64,000 nt of DNA from Halichondria panicea (lineage: Eukaryota; Porifera; Demospongiae; Suberitida; Halichondriidae), in the NCBI RefSeq assembly GCF_963675165.1, contig NC_087387.1:999001-1063000 (forward strand). Reading direction: 5' to 3'. Of this stretch, positions 1 to 13,910 are shown piece by piece. The notes under the pieces were generated by a model that ran no database searches, was not told where the DNA came from, and saw nothing but the letters and a program-made list of their open reading frames with translations. Both the position numbers and the translations under genes were made by a program. Position 1 is the stretch's first letter, and the number at the start of each line of letters is the position of its first letter.

Positions 1-194
1 CATGTACCTTATATACAGAGAAACCTCTGACACATTTAAGCACACTAGTTGACAATGAACTGTCGTCCCCAAACTTACTTTTCTACACCAACTAAATATA
101 ATGCACTAAATTTAATGGACAATAAATTATCTACAAAGGGACAATATTAATGTCTTGAATAATAAAATGATAGGGCCAAGGTAGTTTGACTGAC

Positions 195-967
195 CTCGCC
201 TCTGCTCATAGTGTTGGGGTCACTGGTGGTCATGGCAACTGATAGCTCCTCCAGGTCATGCTCTGGGTACTCAGCCAGCTGTTGTATCCAGACACGGTCA
301 GGACTGTTCACCTGCAGTACTTGCAATGACATCGTTGACAATTGGTCTCCTTGTGTCGGACAATAATACCGTATCCATTGTAGGATCTTTGGGTGAAGGT
401 TCGTCTATAGTGGTGTCCATTGGATGTACTCTACTAGTGACCTCTGTGAACCTTGTCTCGGCAGCACAAGCACATGGCAATTTTCCAACCATACATTCGG
501 CCAAATACTGCAAAGAGTTGTCTTGCGTTGCTATGACTTCATCACTTTGCTGCCGTGTGGTGTCTTGTGATACAATAGTTTCGATCGTAATATTTTCAGG
601 GGGGGCTTGCATTTCTCTGGCTTCATCCTCTGGGGGGAGGGGCTGCTCTTGTACCTCAAATGTAGCTTGCTGTGCAATGAACGTGGCTTCTGCTGCTAAT
701 GCTTGAGACATCATCACCTGTTTGTTGAGCTCACAAACTAGGGACACTGGGCCGTGTAGAGGTCAAATGGTTCATCTTCAGAGCTTGGTTGGTCATGCAT
801 CAGTGGGTACCTCATCTTGCATTGAGATTGTCACTTTTAGTGAGGTTATTGAGATCTGATTGATAATGGAGTCTCGCAAGCAGTGGCTCTGCTCTCTCTG
901 CAGTTGTATAATGGGTCCATGCAACTGATGCAGCTTCAGATACAGAGTGTGCTAGGTACTTGTCCAT
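195..967 (-). pseudogene. T1: Tudor-domain gene fragment, frameshifted
   Basis: Copy of the Tudor-domain gene seen most fully at 42124-44626. The 5' part, from the ATG at 967 (MDKYLAHSVSEAAS), reads to about 812 and then stops. Against other copies, three indels (about -2 near 814, +4 near 797 and +2 near 748) shift the frame. Residues from VCELNKQVMM to the VNDVIAS segment are open again at 298-747. The Tudor entry motif NSPDRVWIQQLAEYPEH lies at about 240-310 in another frame and ends at a likely donor (GTCAGT, 189-194). The later Tudor exons would lie before base 1. The frameshifts make this copy a pseudogene. The Tudor assignment rests on similarity to the better copy; any molecular role is inference. 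Confidence 0.6.
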
Positions 968-1088
968 TTTCACTTGTAATAATATGGTAAAGATCCTCAT
1001 AACACAATCACAAACCTAAAATAGGTGTAGCAGGCGAGTAAAGATCGTCAGTAGAGGTAACTGCTCTCAATCAAAAGTCAAATAGTGA

Positions 1089-1094
1089 TTTATT
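1089..1094 (-). terminator. Poly(A) signal of TRIM-1
   Basis: AATAAA on the minus strand, about 36 bases past the TAG stop of TRIM-1. The position suits a cleavage/polyadenylation signal. I did not find an equally clear canonical hexamer at the same place behind the other paralogues. Confidence 0.5.
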
Positions 1095-1129
1095 ACTGCC
1101 CACACACACAAAATAATTATAGATCTACA

Positions 1130-3313
1130 CTAAAAGATAACAACAGATCCGTCACTGCACGCATATACAAAACCATCAGTGTCCACAGTTACTCCAAAAA
1201 GATTAGTGATATGACCATTACCAAATGATGTGACAAACTGACAGTCTTTAGTGAACACTGACACACAACCGTTATAATAATCAACAATATAAAACCAGTG
1301 ACAAACAAAACCAGTGACACACACACCACGAGGGGTAGACAGATCTCCTTGTCCACTTCTTTTCTTTCCAATCGAGCGAATAAACCGACCATCCATAGTG
1401 AGCACTTGAACACGATGATTATAACAGTCAGTGACATACATCATTTGTTTATTGTCCACTGCAACATCCTCTGGGCAGTTAAAATGCTCATTACCAGTTC
1501 CCTCTGAACCAATCTGCTTGACTGGCTCCAGCTCTGTAGTCAACACTTGGACTCTGTGATTATTCTGATCGCACACAAACACTTGATCACCAGCGACTGC
1601 TATCCCTCGAGGGAAGTTGAGTTCTTTTGGACCACGTCCCTTCGTCCCAAACCTCTTCAGCAGATCTCCTCTTTTGTTGAACTTGTACACACAGTGTTTG
1701 CTACTATCACAGACATAGATGTTGTCCTCCTTGTCTACTGCCACACCAGAGATACCGACAAACCCATGCTTTGACTTGCTGATGCTTCGAATTTGTTTTC
1801 CTTTCTTGTCAAACACCAAAACATCACCGCTATAGTTAGTTACAATCAGTTCATCTGATGAGTTGAATGCCATATACCGAGGTTCGTTGATTCTTCTTAT
1901 CACTCTCACTGGTTTGTCCAGCTTGGTGGGGGGTATTTTGATGAACACAGAGAAGGGGCTTCCTGGGATGGGCTGGTCGTCCACTGAGATCAGGAGGTGG
2001 TGTCGACCACGTACCCTAGGGGTGTACTCAACACTGTACACTTCACCCCTCACAGGCACTGCTTGCAGTTGTTGGGTCGATTGATCAACTAGCGATTTCA
2101 GTACTGCTTGTGGTTTGCCTTGTTTTGAACTGATATAGACATTCAGCCTTGCATATTTGTCAACTTCAGCTGTTTTGATGCCGTTTCCTTTCACAATCGG
2201 CTTTCCTTCATGTACAATAATGTTGTTCTCGCACAACTTCTTGAGATCCTCACAAACAAACACTTTGACTCCAAAATCATCTTTCTCCACTGGATCAGGA
2301 TTGGCTGCTTCCTTCCCTCGCTTCACCACCTCGGCATCGATTCGACTCACCACCTGCTCTTGCATCGTAATCAGTTCTTCATCACTTGCATTCTCCAGTG
2401 TACACTCTACAAAGTCAATCAAACTCTGAGCAGTGCCCAGGGACAGGTCCAGACCCTTCTCTTGAACCGTCAGCTTCTCCATCCTTGAATCAGCCAAAGC
2501 AGAAGATTCTCGTAAAACACAGACTTTGCATCGATCGAGAATATCGTGTAGCTCCTGGAACTTGGCATTCACTTGTCTCTCTGTCAGTTCTTTCTGGGAC
2601 TGGATATTCTGTTTAGTTCCTTTCACTTGATTCACAGCGGTGCTCAGATCAGGCAGTAGGTTCTTGAGTGGGGAGAGGTGCTCCGTCAGCTTTTTGCGAG
2701 TTGCGGGGGCGGCTTTCTTTACAAATTCGTAATTGTGTCCAGCGTGTTCAATAACGATACAGTCTCGACAGATGAGCTTGTTGCAATCAAAACAGAAAAT
2801 CTTTTTCAGTTCTTCGTGATCTTCACATTTTGGGGGTGGTGGGCTTTCGAATGTTAGTTCTTTCACTCCGCCCTGTTTGAGCTCGTCCAGAGTGGAGATG
2901 GCATGTCCGGTAAATACTCTCAATCGTTTATGAGACTTCACACAATCTTCACAGATGAAATTGACACATTGTCGGCAGAATGCAGTGGCCTTTCCCCCAG
3001 AGCACATTTCACAAGTGGCCTCCAATTTTCCGTGGGCTTTCTCCATCCTCGAGTGGAGTGCTTTCATCCGGTTGATGAAGAACGCAGTGGGCAGTCTGTC
3101 AGGGTTGTTGTCTGGCAATAGAGTGGGCTCACGACAGTCGGGGCAGGGGAACGGCTGGTTGGGTCGGTAGCGACTGGAGAGTGTGAGGATGCATTGCTTG
3201 CAGTAGTAGTGACAACAAGGGAGCAGCTTTGGCTCCTGGTAGCGGTCATGACAGATGCCACAGGTCACCTCTTGCTTGAGATCAGCAACAACTGGATCAG
3301 GTCTTTCGGCCAT
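1130..3313 (-). CDS. TRIM-1: RING/B-box/filamin/NHL E3 ligase
   Basis: Predicted RING-type ubiquitin ligase of the TRIM2/TRIM3/TRIM71 (TRIM-NHL) architecture, 727 residues in one coding exon. The C3HC4 RING uses C18, C21, C33, H35, C38, C41, C57 and C60. B-box 1 spans about 101-137. B-box 2 uses C163, H166, C174, C177, C182, C185, H190 and H193. A coiled coil covers roughly 200-330, a filamin-type Ig domain about 370-475, and a six-bladed NHL propeller about 480-727. The ATG at 3313 (MAERPDPVV) is shared by all copies. Blade 5 carries an in-frame 5-residue duplication (TGFVCHWFYIVDYYN), caused by a repeated 15-nt stretch near 1290-1312. The filamin start is cassette type C (VHEGKPIVKGNG), shared with TRIM-10. 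Known TRIM-NHL proteins bind RNA or protein through the propeller; the target here is unknown. Confidence 0.92.
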   Translation of the reverse strand: MAERPDPVVADLKQEVTCGICHDRYQEPKLLPCCHYYCKQCILTLSSRYRPNQPFPCPDCREPTLLPDNNPDRLPTAFFINRMKALHSRMEKAHGKLEATCEMCSGGKATAFCRQCVNFICEDCVKSHKRLRVFTGHAISTLDELKQGGVKELTFESPPPPKCEDHEELKKIFCFDCNKLICRDCIVIEHAGHNYEFVKKAAPATRKKLTEHLSPLKNLLPDLSTAVNQVKGTKQNIQSQKELTERQVNAKFQELHDILDRCKVCVLRESSALADSRMEKLTVQEKGLDLSLGTAQSLIDFVECTLENASDEELITMQEQVVSRIDAEVVKRGKEAANPDPVEKDDFGVKVFVCEDLKKLCENNIIVHEGKPIVKGNGIKTAEVDKYARLNVYISSKQGKPQAVLKSLVDQSTQQLQAVPVRGEVYSVEYTPRVRGRHHLLISVDDQPIPGSPFSVFIKIPPTKLDKPVRVIRRINEPRYMAFNSSDELIVTNYSGDVLVFDKKGKQIRSISKSKHGFVGISGVAVDKEDNIYVCDSSKHCVYKFNKRGDLLKRFGTKGRGPKELNFPRGIAVAGDQVFVCDQNNHRVQVLTTELEPVKQIGSEGTGNEHFNCPEDVAVDNKQMMYVTDCYNHRVQVLTMDGRFIRSIGKKRSGQGDLSTPRGVCVTGFVCHWFYIVDYYNGCVSVFTKDCQFVTSFGNGHITNLFGVTVDTDGFVYACSDGSVVIF

Positions 3314-3326
3314 CGTTAGTTAAGAT

Positions 3327-3523
3327 CTGGGGAATGCATTTGTACAACATTTATAAAAGCATGAAACTATTCTAATATAAAAATTAAATAGCAACTTCGC
3401 TAGAAATTGAGTATACAAGAATGTTGAATCTGTGAATAATAGTTTGCACTAAGTGATCAATTAGGTCAAGCTAAGCTAGACCTCTGCAGCTAGTTGAAAA
3501 AATGGGTACCTGAAAAAACTTAC
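3327..3523 (-). other. Predicted 5'UTR intron of TRIM-1 (conserved in array)
   Basis: On the minus strand a consensus donor (AG|GTAAGTTTTTT) leads 197 bases later to an acceptor (GCATTCCCCAG) 14 bases before the ATG. The pair is present before all ten TRIM genes: 12452-12580, 18175-18371, 24441-24619, 33324-33464, 37804-37979, 41846-41947, 46959-47154, 53849-54045 and 62666-62847, with lengths of 102-197. A TATAAATAG just upstream of the donor is found in several copies but not in TRIM-2, -5 or -10. The donor is found in all, which favours an intron over a TATA-driven start inside it. Confidence 0.55.
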
Positions 3524-4012
3524 CTACTATTTATAAGAACTTCCTAGATCCAATTTCAACAATTACAAGCCTTTAATTAATTAGTTTTGCATGTACCTTG
3601 TACTGGTACATGCTACGCCCATTACACAATGTTATAAATCTGACCAGATACGCCCACTTTTTTGTTTCAACACTGGCCCACACTTTCTTTCAATATGAAA
3701 GTACATGTACATGTATGTACAACAATTCTACACAACTTGGTAGCAACATTGATATCTCCCTGAGCACTGGGCATGAGATGCCTTGATCCCAGGCCACACT
3801 GAAGATGGAGGCCTTGTAGGAGGCTAGGGATGCTTCTATTAAAAGCTGTCTTGGTATCTTTCAATTTAAAATTATAATTATCAGCGTACTAGGTACACAA
3901 ATATTGAGGAATGCATAATTATAAGTATGTGTTCAATACATGTACATGTATATAACTGGTAAAAATGTTTGCCAAGTTTATAAGTCGTTGAACAAAATAA
4001 TGTTCGATGTGT
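3524..4012. promoter_or_regulatory. TRIM-1 upstream region / 3' flank of M1
   Basis: No gene seen. This holds the presumed TRIM-1 promoter and first exon, then the 3' flank of the MCM6 copy M1. It includes a TATAAATAG at about 3529-3537 (minus) and a palindromic ACATGTACATGT stretch near 3702-3714. The stretch is nearly identical to 18372-18860, and similar flanks precede TRIM-4, -8, -9 and -10. Confidence 0.4.
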
Positions 4013-8365
<4,353 letters not shown>

Positions 8366-8644
8366 CTGTGTGTACAAATATGAATGAGTAACACCAGGAG
8401 CGGCACTCCTGTTAACAAGTTGAATGTGCAGTAAATGTGGAGTCTAATGAACTTACACATGCTCACTCTACTTCAACATGTGCTACACTATGTTCTAAGA
8501 CCGCAGACATCTCATCACACATGTGTTTACACGTAGTACATGTACACTGTGTATAATAATATCACTATAGATGCATACACTAACTAAATTAAGACATAAA
8601 ATGGTAGCTTAACTGATGCACATATACTCAAAGCAACATGTAAC

Positions 8645-8893
8645 TCTGTTGTCTCCCACACCTATGTACCTTATATACAGAGAAACCTCTGATGCATTTA
8701 AGCACACTAGTTGACAGTTGACAATGCACTGTCCCCAAATTTACTTTTCTAACTGACTAAATACAATAACTCTTCTGCCTCCCATACCCATGTATATACC
8801 TTATATACAGAGAAACCTTTTATACATTAATTTTAAGCACACTAGTTGACAATGCACTGTCGCCAAATTTACTTTTCTACACCAACTACAATG
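8645..8893. repeat. Two-copy direct repeat, about 115 bp
   Basis: The segment with CCTTATATACAGAGAAACC, AAGCACACTAGTTGACA and CAAATTTACTTTTCTA occurs twice in a row (about 8650-8765 and 8766-8890). The same doublet is at about 29645-29885. Only one copy is present at 43600-43720 and at the window start, so the doubling arose in the ancestor of the T2 and T4 blocks. Confidence 0.7.
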
Positions 8894-8919
8894 CATGGAC
8901 AATAAATTATCTACAAAGG

Positions 8920-9197
8920 CAGTGGCGTAGGAAGTGGGGTGGCTCCAGGGGCTAGAGCCACCCCTTGTTGGAGAGCAATGTTTAGCTTCAACTGTTGAGC
9001 TAGCTATTAAACTGTAAATTACGTGATTACTTCAATGATGGGTTAGGTTGCAAAAGTCTAAAGTACAAAGTGATAGATCTACCACAGAGATAATGATTGA
9101 TCTACGAGCCTAGTCTCGAATTCAAGAATACGAAGTTGGGGAGGGCGTGGCCAGACTACTATGAGCCCCCCTTGCAAAAAATCTTCCTACGCCACTG
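8920..9197. mobile_element. Small TIR element (MITE-like), 278 bp
   Basis: The terminal inverted repeats CAGTGGCGTAGGAAG (8920-8934) and CTTCCTACGCCACTG (9183-9197) are perfect over 15 bases. Both sides carry AAAGG, a likely 5-bp target duplication. The uninterrupted site is visible in the paralogous stretches near 131-150 and 43745-43765 (CTACAAAGGGACAATATT). It has no coding capacity, so it would be non-autonomous. An orthologous insertion is at 29915-30192. Confidence 0.8.
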
Positions 9198-9263
9198 AAA
9201 GGGAAAAATATTAATGTCTTAAATAATAAAAATTAATGATAAGGCCAGGGTAGTTTGACTGAC

Positions 9264-9927
9264 CTCGCCTCTGCTCACAGTCACTGGTGGTCACAGCAAT
9301 TGATAGCGCCTCCAGGTCATGCTCTGGGTACTCAGCCAGCTGTATCCAGACACGGTCAGGACTGTTCACCTGCAGTACTTGCAATAACATTGTTGACAAT
9401 TGGTCTCCTTGTGTCAGACAATAATAGTGTATCCATTGTAGGCTCTTTTGGTGAAGCTTTGTCTATAGTGGTGTCCATTGGATGTGCTCTACTGGTGACC
9501 TCTGTGAACCTTGTCTTGGCAGCACAAGCACACGGCAATTTTCCAACCATATATTCGGCCAAATACTGCAGAGAGTTGTCTTGCGTTGCTATGACTTCAT
9601 CACTTTGCTGTCGTGTGGTGTTTTGTGATACAATAGTTTCTATCGTAATATTTTCAGGGGGACTTGCATTTCTCTGGCTTTATCCTCTGGGGGGAGGGGC
9701 TGCTCTTGTACCTCAAATGTAGCTTGCTGTGTAATGAACGTGGCTTCTGCTGCTAATGCTTGAGACATCATCACCTGGTTGTTGAGCTTACAAACTAGGG
9801 ACTGGGCCGTGTAGAGGTCAAATGTCACATCTTCAGAGCTTGGCCGGCCATCAGTGAGCCTTGGGTACTTCATCTTGTTTATTGAGATTGTGAGGTTATT
9901 GAGATCTGATTGATAGTGGAGTCTCAC
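9264..9927 (-). pseudogene. T2: Tudor-domain gene fragment
   Basis: Copy of the Tudor-gene 5' exons. The usual start region (MDKYLAHSVSEA) is lost: sequence above about 9985 diverges, and one indel near 9890-9895 removes part of the KSDNLNEQ segment. The middle (VCKLNNQVMMSQALAAEATF) and the stretch LPCACAAKTRFTEVTSRAHP are preserved at 9356-9800. The Tudor entry motif NSPDRVWIQLAEYPEHDLEAL lies at about 9305-9365, with the donor-like GTCAGT after it at 9258-9263. The downstream Tudor exons seen at 43410-43532 are absent here. It is most likely a non-functional remnant carried along with TRIM-2. Confidence 0.55.
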
Positions 9928-10239
9928 AAGCAGTGGCTCTGCTCTCTCTGTAGTTGTATAATGGGTCCATGCAACTGATGAAACTTCAGATACAGAGCTG
10001 AGAGCTAGCTATAGAGTGTGCCTTGCCTTGTAAATTAGCTAAAATGAGATGGTAAAGATCGTCATAACACAATCACAAACGATCTTTCCCAAATTAGGCA
10101 GCTTTTTTTGGGCGAGTAAAGATCGTCAGTAGAGCTAACTGTTTCTCAATCAAAAGTCAAGATAATTATAACACCAAGAGTTCCTCAACCAAAACACAGA
10201 TTTTCCATTTACTGCCCACACACACAAAATAATAATACA

Positions 10240-12438
10240 CTAAAAGATAACAACAGATCCGGCACTGCGCACATACACAAAACCATCACTGTCCACAGCT
10301 ACTCCATAAAGATCAGTGATATGACCATTACCAAATGATGTGACAAACTGACCGTCTTTAGTGAACACTGACACACGCTTGTTAGCATCGTCAGCAACAT
10401 AAACAAAACCAGTGACACACACACCATAAGGGCGAGACAGATCTCCTTGTCCATTTCCTTTCTTTCCAATCGAGCGAATAAACCGACCATCCATAGTGAG
10501 CACTTGAACACGATGATTATAACAGTCAATGACATACACCATTTGTTCATTGTCCACTGCAACATCCTTTGGGTAGTTAAAATGTCCATTACCAGTTCTG
10601 TATGAACCAATCTGCTTGACTGGCTCCAGCTCTGTTGTCAACACTTGGACTCTGTGATTCCTTTCATCGCACACAAACACTTGATCACCAGCGACTGCTA
10701 TCCCTCGAGGGAAGTCGAGTTCTTTTGGACCACGTCCATTCGTCCCAAACCTCTTCAGCAGATCTCCTCTTTTGTTGAACTTGTACACACAGTGTTTGCT
10801 ACTATCACAGACATAGATGTTGTCCTCCTTGTCTACTGCCACACCAGAGATACCGACAAACCCATGCTTTGATTTGCTGATGCTTCGAATTTGTTTTCCT
10901 TTCTTATCAAACACCAAAACATCACCGCTACAGTCAGTTACAATCAGTTCTTCTGATGAGTTGAATACCATATATTGAGGGTGGTTGATTCCTCTTATCA
11001 CCCTCACTGGTTTGTCTAGCTTGGTGGGGGGTATTTTGATGAACACAGAGAAGGGGCTTCCTGGAATAGGCTGTTCGTCCACTGAGATCAGGAGGTGGTG
11101 TCGACCACGTACCTTAGGGGTGTACTCAACGCTGTACACTCCACCCCTCACAGGCACTGCTTGCAATTGTTGGGATGTATCATCAACTAGCGATCTTAGA
11201 GTCAATTTAGTTTTTGAAGAAAATTGTTGTGGCTGGTGTGTATTGATTGAAAAGCAAGCAGGTTTATCGATTTCAGCATTTTTAGCTCCATCTCCTTCCA
11301 CAGTGCACTTCGTTGGATCAACTTTAGTACCATTATACACAAAAACGTTGTTCTCACACAACTTCTTGAGATCCTCACAAACAAACACTTCGACTCCAAA
11401 ATCATCTTTCTCCACTGGATCAGGATTGGCTGCTTCCTTCCCTCGCTTCACCACCTCGGCATCGATTCGACTCACCACCTGCTCTTGCATCGTAATCAGT
11501 TCTTCATCACTTGCATTCTCCAGCGTACGCTCTACAAAGTCAATCAAACTCTGAGCAGTGCCCAGGGACAGGTCCAGACCCTTCTCTTGAACCGTCAACT
11601 TCTCCATCCTTGAATCAGCCAAAGCAGAAGATTCTCGTAAAACACGGACTTTGCATCGATCGAGAATATCGTGTAGCTCCTGGAACTTGGCATTCACTTG
11701 TCTCTCTGTCAGTTCTTTCTGGGCCTGGATCTTCTGTTTAGTTCCTTTCACTTGATTCACAGCGGTGCTTAGATCAGGCAGTAGGTTCTTGAGTGGGGAG
11801 AGGTGCTCCGTCAGCTTTTTGCGAGTTGCGGGGGCGGCTTTCTTTACAAATTCGTAATTGTGTCCAGCGTGTTCAATAACGATACAGTCTCGACAGATGA
11901 GCTTGTTGCAATCGAAACAGAAAATCTTTTTTAGTTCCTCGTGATCCTCGCATTTTGGGGGTGGTGGGCTTTCGAATGTTAGTTCTTTCACTCCGCCCTG
12001 TTTGAGGTCGTCCAGAGTGGAGATGGCATGTCCGGCAAATACTCTCAATCGTTTATGACACTTCACACAATCTTCACAGATGAAATTAACACATTGTCGG
12101 CAGAATGCAGTAGCCTTTCCCCCAGAGCACATTTCACAGGTGGTCTCCAACTTGCCGTGGGCTTTCTCCATCTTCGAGTGGAGTGCTTTCATCCGGTTGA
12201 TGAAGAACGCAGTGGGCAGTCTGTCTGGGTTGTTGTCTGGCAATAGAGTCGGCTCACGACAGTCGGGGCAGGGGAACGGTTGGTTTGGTCGGTAGCGACT
12301 GGAGAGTGTGAGGATGCATTGCTTGCAGTAGTAGTGACAACAAGGGAGCAGCTTTGGCTCCTGGTAGTGGTCATGACAGATGCCACAGGTCACCTCTTGC
12401 TCGAGATCAGCAACAACTGGATCAGGTCCTTCGGCCAT
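10240..12438 (-). CDS. TRIM-2: RING/B-box/filamin/NHL E3 ligase
   Basis: Full-length TRIM-NHL paralogue of 732 residues from the ATG at 12438 (MAEGPDPVV). The reading frame extends upstream to 12477, but that part crosses the predicted splice acceptor at 12452-12454, so I use the conserved start. RING, two B-boxes, coiled coil, filamin and six NHL blades are complete. The filamin start is cassette type A (KVDPTKCTVEGDG, ACFSINTHQPQQF). Variable propeller residues are CS in blade 1, ER in the blade 3 D-x-x-N, Y-P-K in blade 4, R-P-Y and DDA in blade 5, and AG in blade 6. TRIM-2 and TRIM-5 lie in sister blocks that share the 278-bp element downstream and G-gene remnants upstream. Neighbours with the same 3' arrangement are T2 and M1. 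Confidence 0.92.
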   Translation of the reverse strand: MAEGPDPVVADLEQEVTCGICHDHYQEPKLLPCCHYYCKQCILTLSSRYRPNQPFPCPDCREPTLLPDNNPDRLPTAFFINRMKALHSKMEKAHGKLETTCEMCSGGKATAFCRQCVNFICEDCVKCHKRLRVFAGHAISTLDDLKQGGVKELTFESPPPPKCEDHEELKKIFCFDCNKLICRDCIVIEHAGHNYEFVKKAAPATRKKLTEHLSPLKNLLPDLSTAVNQVKGTKQKIQAQKELTERQVNAKFQELHDILDRCKVRVLRESSALADSRMEKLTVQEKGLDLSLGTAQSLIDFVERTLENASDEELITMQEQVVSRIDAEVVKRGKEAANPDPVEKDDFGVEVFVCEDLKKLCENNVFVYNGTKVDPTKCTVEGDGAKNAEIDKPACFSINTHQPQQFSSKTKLTLRSLVDDTSQQLQAVPVRGGVYSVEYTPKVRGRHHLLISVDEQPIPGSPFSVFIKIPPTKLDKPVRVIRGINHPQYMVFNSSEELIVTDCSGDVLVFDKKGKQIRSISKSKHGFVGISGVAVDKEDNIYVCDSSKHCVYKFNKRGDLLKRFGTNGRGPKELDFPRGIAVAGDQVFVCDERNHRVQVLTTELEPVKQIGSYRTGNGHFNYPKDVAVDNEQMVYVIDCYNHRVQVLTMDGRFIRSIGKKGNGQGDLSRPYGVCVTGFVYVADDANKRVSVFTKDGQFVTSFGNGHITDLYGVAVDSDGFVYVRSAGSVVIF

Positions 12439-12581
12439 CGTTAGTTCAGATCTGGGGATATGCATTTGTAAAATCATGAAACTATTCTGTTTAATATAAT
12501 AACAGCATAGTATGTTAAATCTGTGAATAATAGTTCATTAGGTCAATTCAAGCTAAACTAGACCTCTTGAAAAAACTTACC

Positions 12582-12980
12582 TTAACTGTTTATCAGAAGT
12601 TCCTTTCAGTGCAGCCTATAATATAGATATATATATATAAATTATTATATATAGCCGGCCAGAAGTAGATATTGTTTTGCATGTACCTTGTACTGGTACT
12701 TGCTACTCCCGTTACATAATGTATAAATCTGACCAGATACACCCACTTTGTTTCAACACCCACACTTTTCTTCAAGGCAGTGAAGCAGTGAAGCCAACTG
12801 ATGTGAAGTTAGTGAATAAAATACAAATGCATGACCACTGTCCTTGAAATAATGATTCTAGGATCTATGTGCATCTAGTAGATCTTTATGAATACGAAAA
12901 AAGTGTTCAAGATGCTCACAAAATAGTGAGTGCCTTTCCCTTTCCATCACAATTCCTGCCACTTGTAGCTGGTACTATTT
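12582..12980. promoter_or_regulatory. TRIM-2 upstream region
   Basis: No gene seen. It holds the presumed promoter and first exon of TRIM-2, an AT-rich (AT)n run at about 12620-12650, and a segment shared with 33540-33790. Confidence 0.35.
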
Positions 12981-13825
12981 ATGCCTCGAGGCGTAGCCGC
13001 ACGAGGGATACGGTAAAGCTGTCTGTGTGTGTGTCTGTCTGTCTGTCTGTGTGTGTGTGTGTGTATTCCAGCTATAACTGCTCAACGGTTGCAATGCGAC
13101 GAAAACTAACAGCTTCTATAGGCTTCTAGCCACGTTCTCTTGGATTTTGATTCGTGGATTAGCAAACTAAAGCTTCTTTCTCGAGTTATGGCTAGTTTGA
13201 CTCACATTGAAGGCTGTTGCAGTCTCTTCAGAATCTTTCATAGCATCATCTGTCCGCACAAACTTTCTATTCAACATATGAGTTAGCCTTGCACTAAAGC
13301 GTTAGCTTTTTGTTAGCTACAATACTCAGAAAATATCTGTTAAAACAGCTAGCTAGCAGTAGACATTTGTGAAATTGATCTCTTTGGACACACCCTTTAA
13401 TTATTCCTGTGGATGTAATGCGCATGCGCGCTCATTCCCCATGTGTGATATCCAAGATCCAGATCCAGATTCTCCTAGCAGAATCATCTTTGTCTTGAGG
13501 GCCTGGTAAGCCACAAAACACTACCATATAACAATATAGATAACAATATGCATGTACACAGGTCTTTTCTTCTTAGATATTATATACACTGAACTACAGA
13601 TCCTGGAAGAATCAATTTTCTTCTTTCTTGAGGTCCTGGTAAGCCACATAATACAATAAATAACAACAATAGATGCATGTAAATAAGTCTTTTCTTCTCA
13701 GTGACTTTATATAGATAAGCTAACTTTAATATAAAATTCATTATAGATAACACTCTAATACTTTTGAGCGAAAGCAAAAACATGGCGAGAGGCATTAGCA
13801 CAGCGCCAGCTTGAACACTAGTTGC
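12981..13825. mobile_element. About 845-bp insertion absent from the paralogous site
   Basis: The sequence leaves the paralogue (33790-33800, GGTACTATTTGCACTA) at GGTACTATTTA and rejoins it at TTGCACTAGTAATATTGCAG. The inserted DNA starts with the palindromic TGCCTCGAGGCG and has a GTCT/GT microsatellite at 13021-13063. It contains two direct copies of an approximately 90-bp module (about 13490-13585 and 13618-13705, each with CCTGGTAAGCCACA). It ends near GGCGAGAGGCATTAG, a partial inverted match to its start. No convincing protein is encoded. A non-autonomous transposon or nested repeat fits; a deletion in the paralogue is the alternative. Confidence 0.5.
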
Positions 13826-13862
13826 ACTAGTAATATTGCAGAGACTGTATATGGTACAGACT

Positions 13863-13903
<41 letters not shown>
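13863..13903. repeat. Poly-C and (CT)n microsatellite
   Basis: Eleven C followed by about 15 CT units, directly before GTGCAG and the short G1 exon. It acts as, or imitates, a polypyrimidine tract. The corresponding run in the sister block is at 33846-33884. Confidence 0.85.
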
Positions 13904-13908
<5 letters not shown>

Positions 13909-13910
13909 AG

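Larger units (their letters stand above)
8366..9245. other. Junction region M1/T2 with tandem repeat and MITE
   Basis: No coding region seen. MCM6 intron sequence, matching 58965-59240, runs to about 8620 (ACTGATGCACAT). It then joins Tudor-gene sequence matching 43575 onwards (CTCAAAGCAACATGTAAC). Two tandem copies of an approximately 115-base piece and an insertion element follow, listed separately. Confidence 0.55.

Noticed and set aside
2157..2488. Long plus-strand frames opposite the TRIM genes (STSAVLMPFPF, HSPVYALQSQS types)
   Set aside because: They recur in each copy only because the minus-strand gene is conserved; there is no domain, start context or splice signal.
3529..3537. TATAAATAG as the TRIM TATA box
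   Set aside because: Not kept in TRIM-2, -5 and -10, while the adjacent splice donor is kept in all ten; left as a possibility only.
12439..12477. Upstream extension of TRIM-2 (MILQMHIPRSEL)
   Set aside because: It crosses the conserved splice acceptor at 12452-12454, and no other copy has it; MAEGPD is the shared start.
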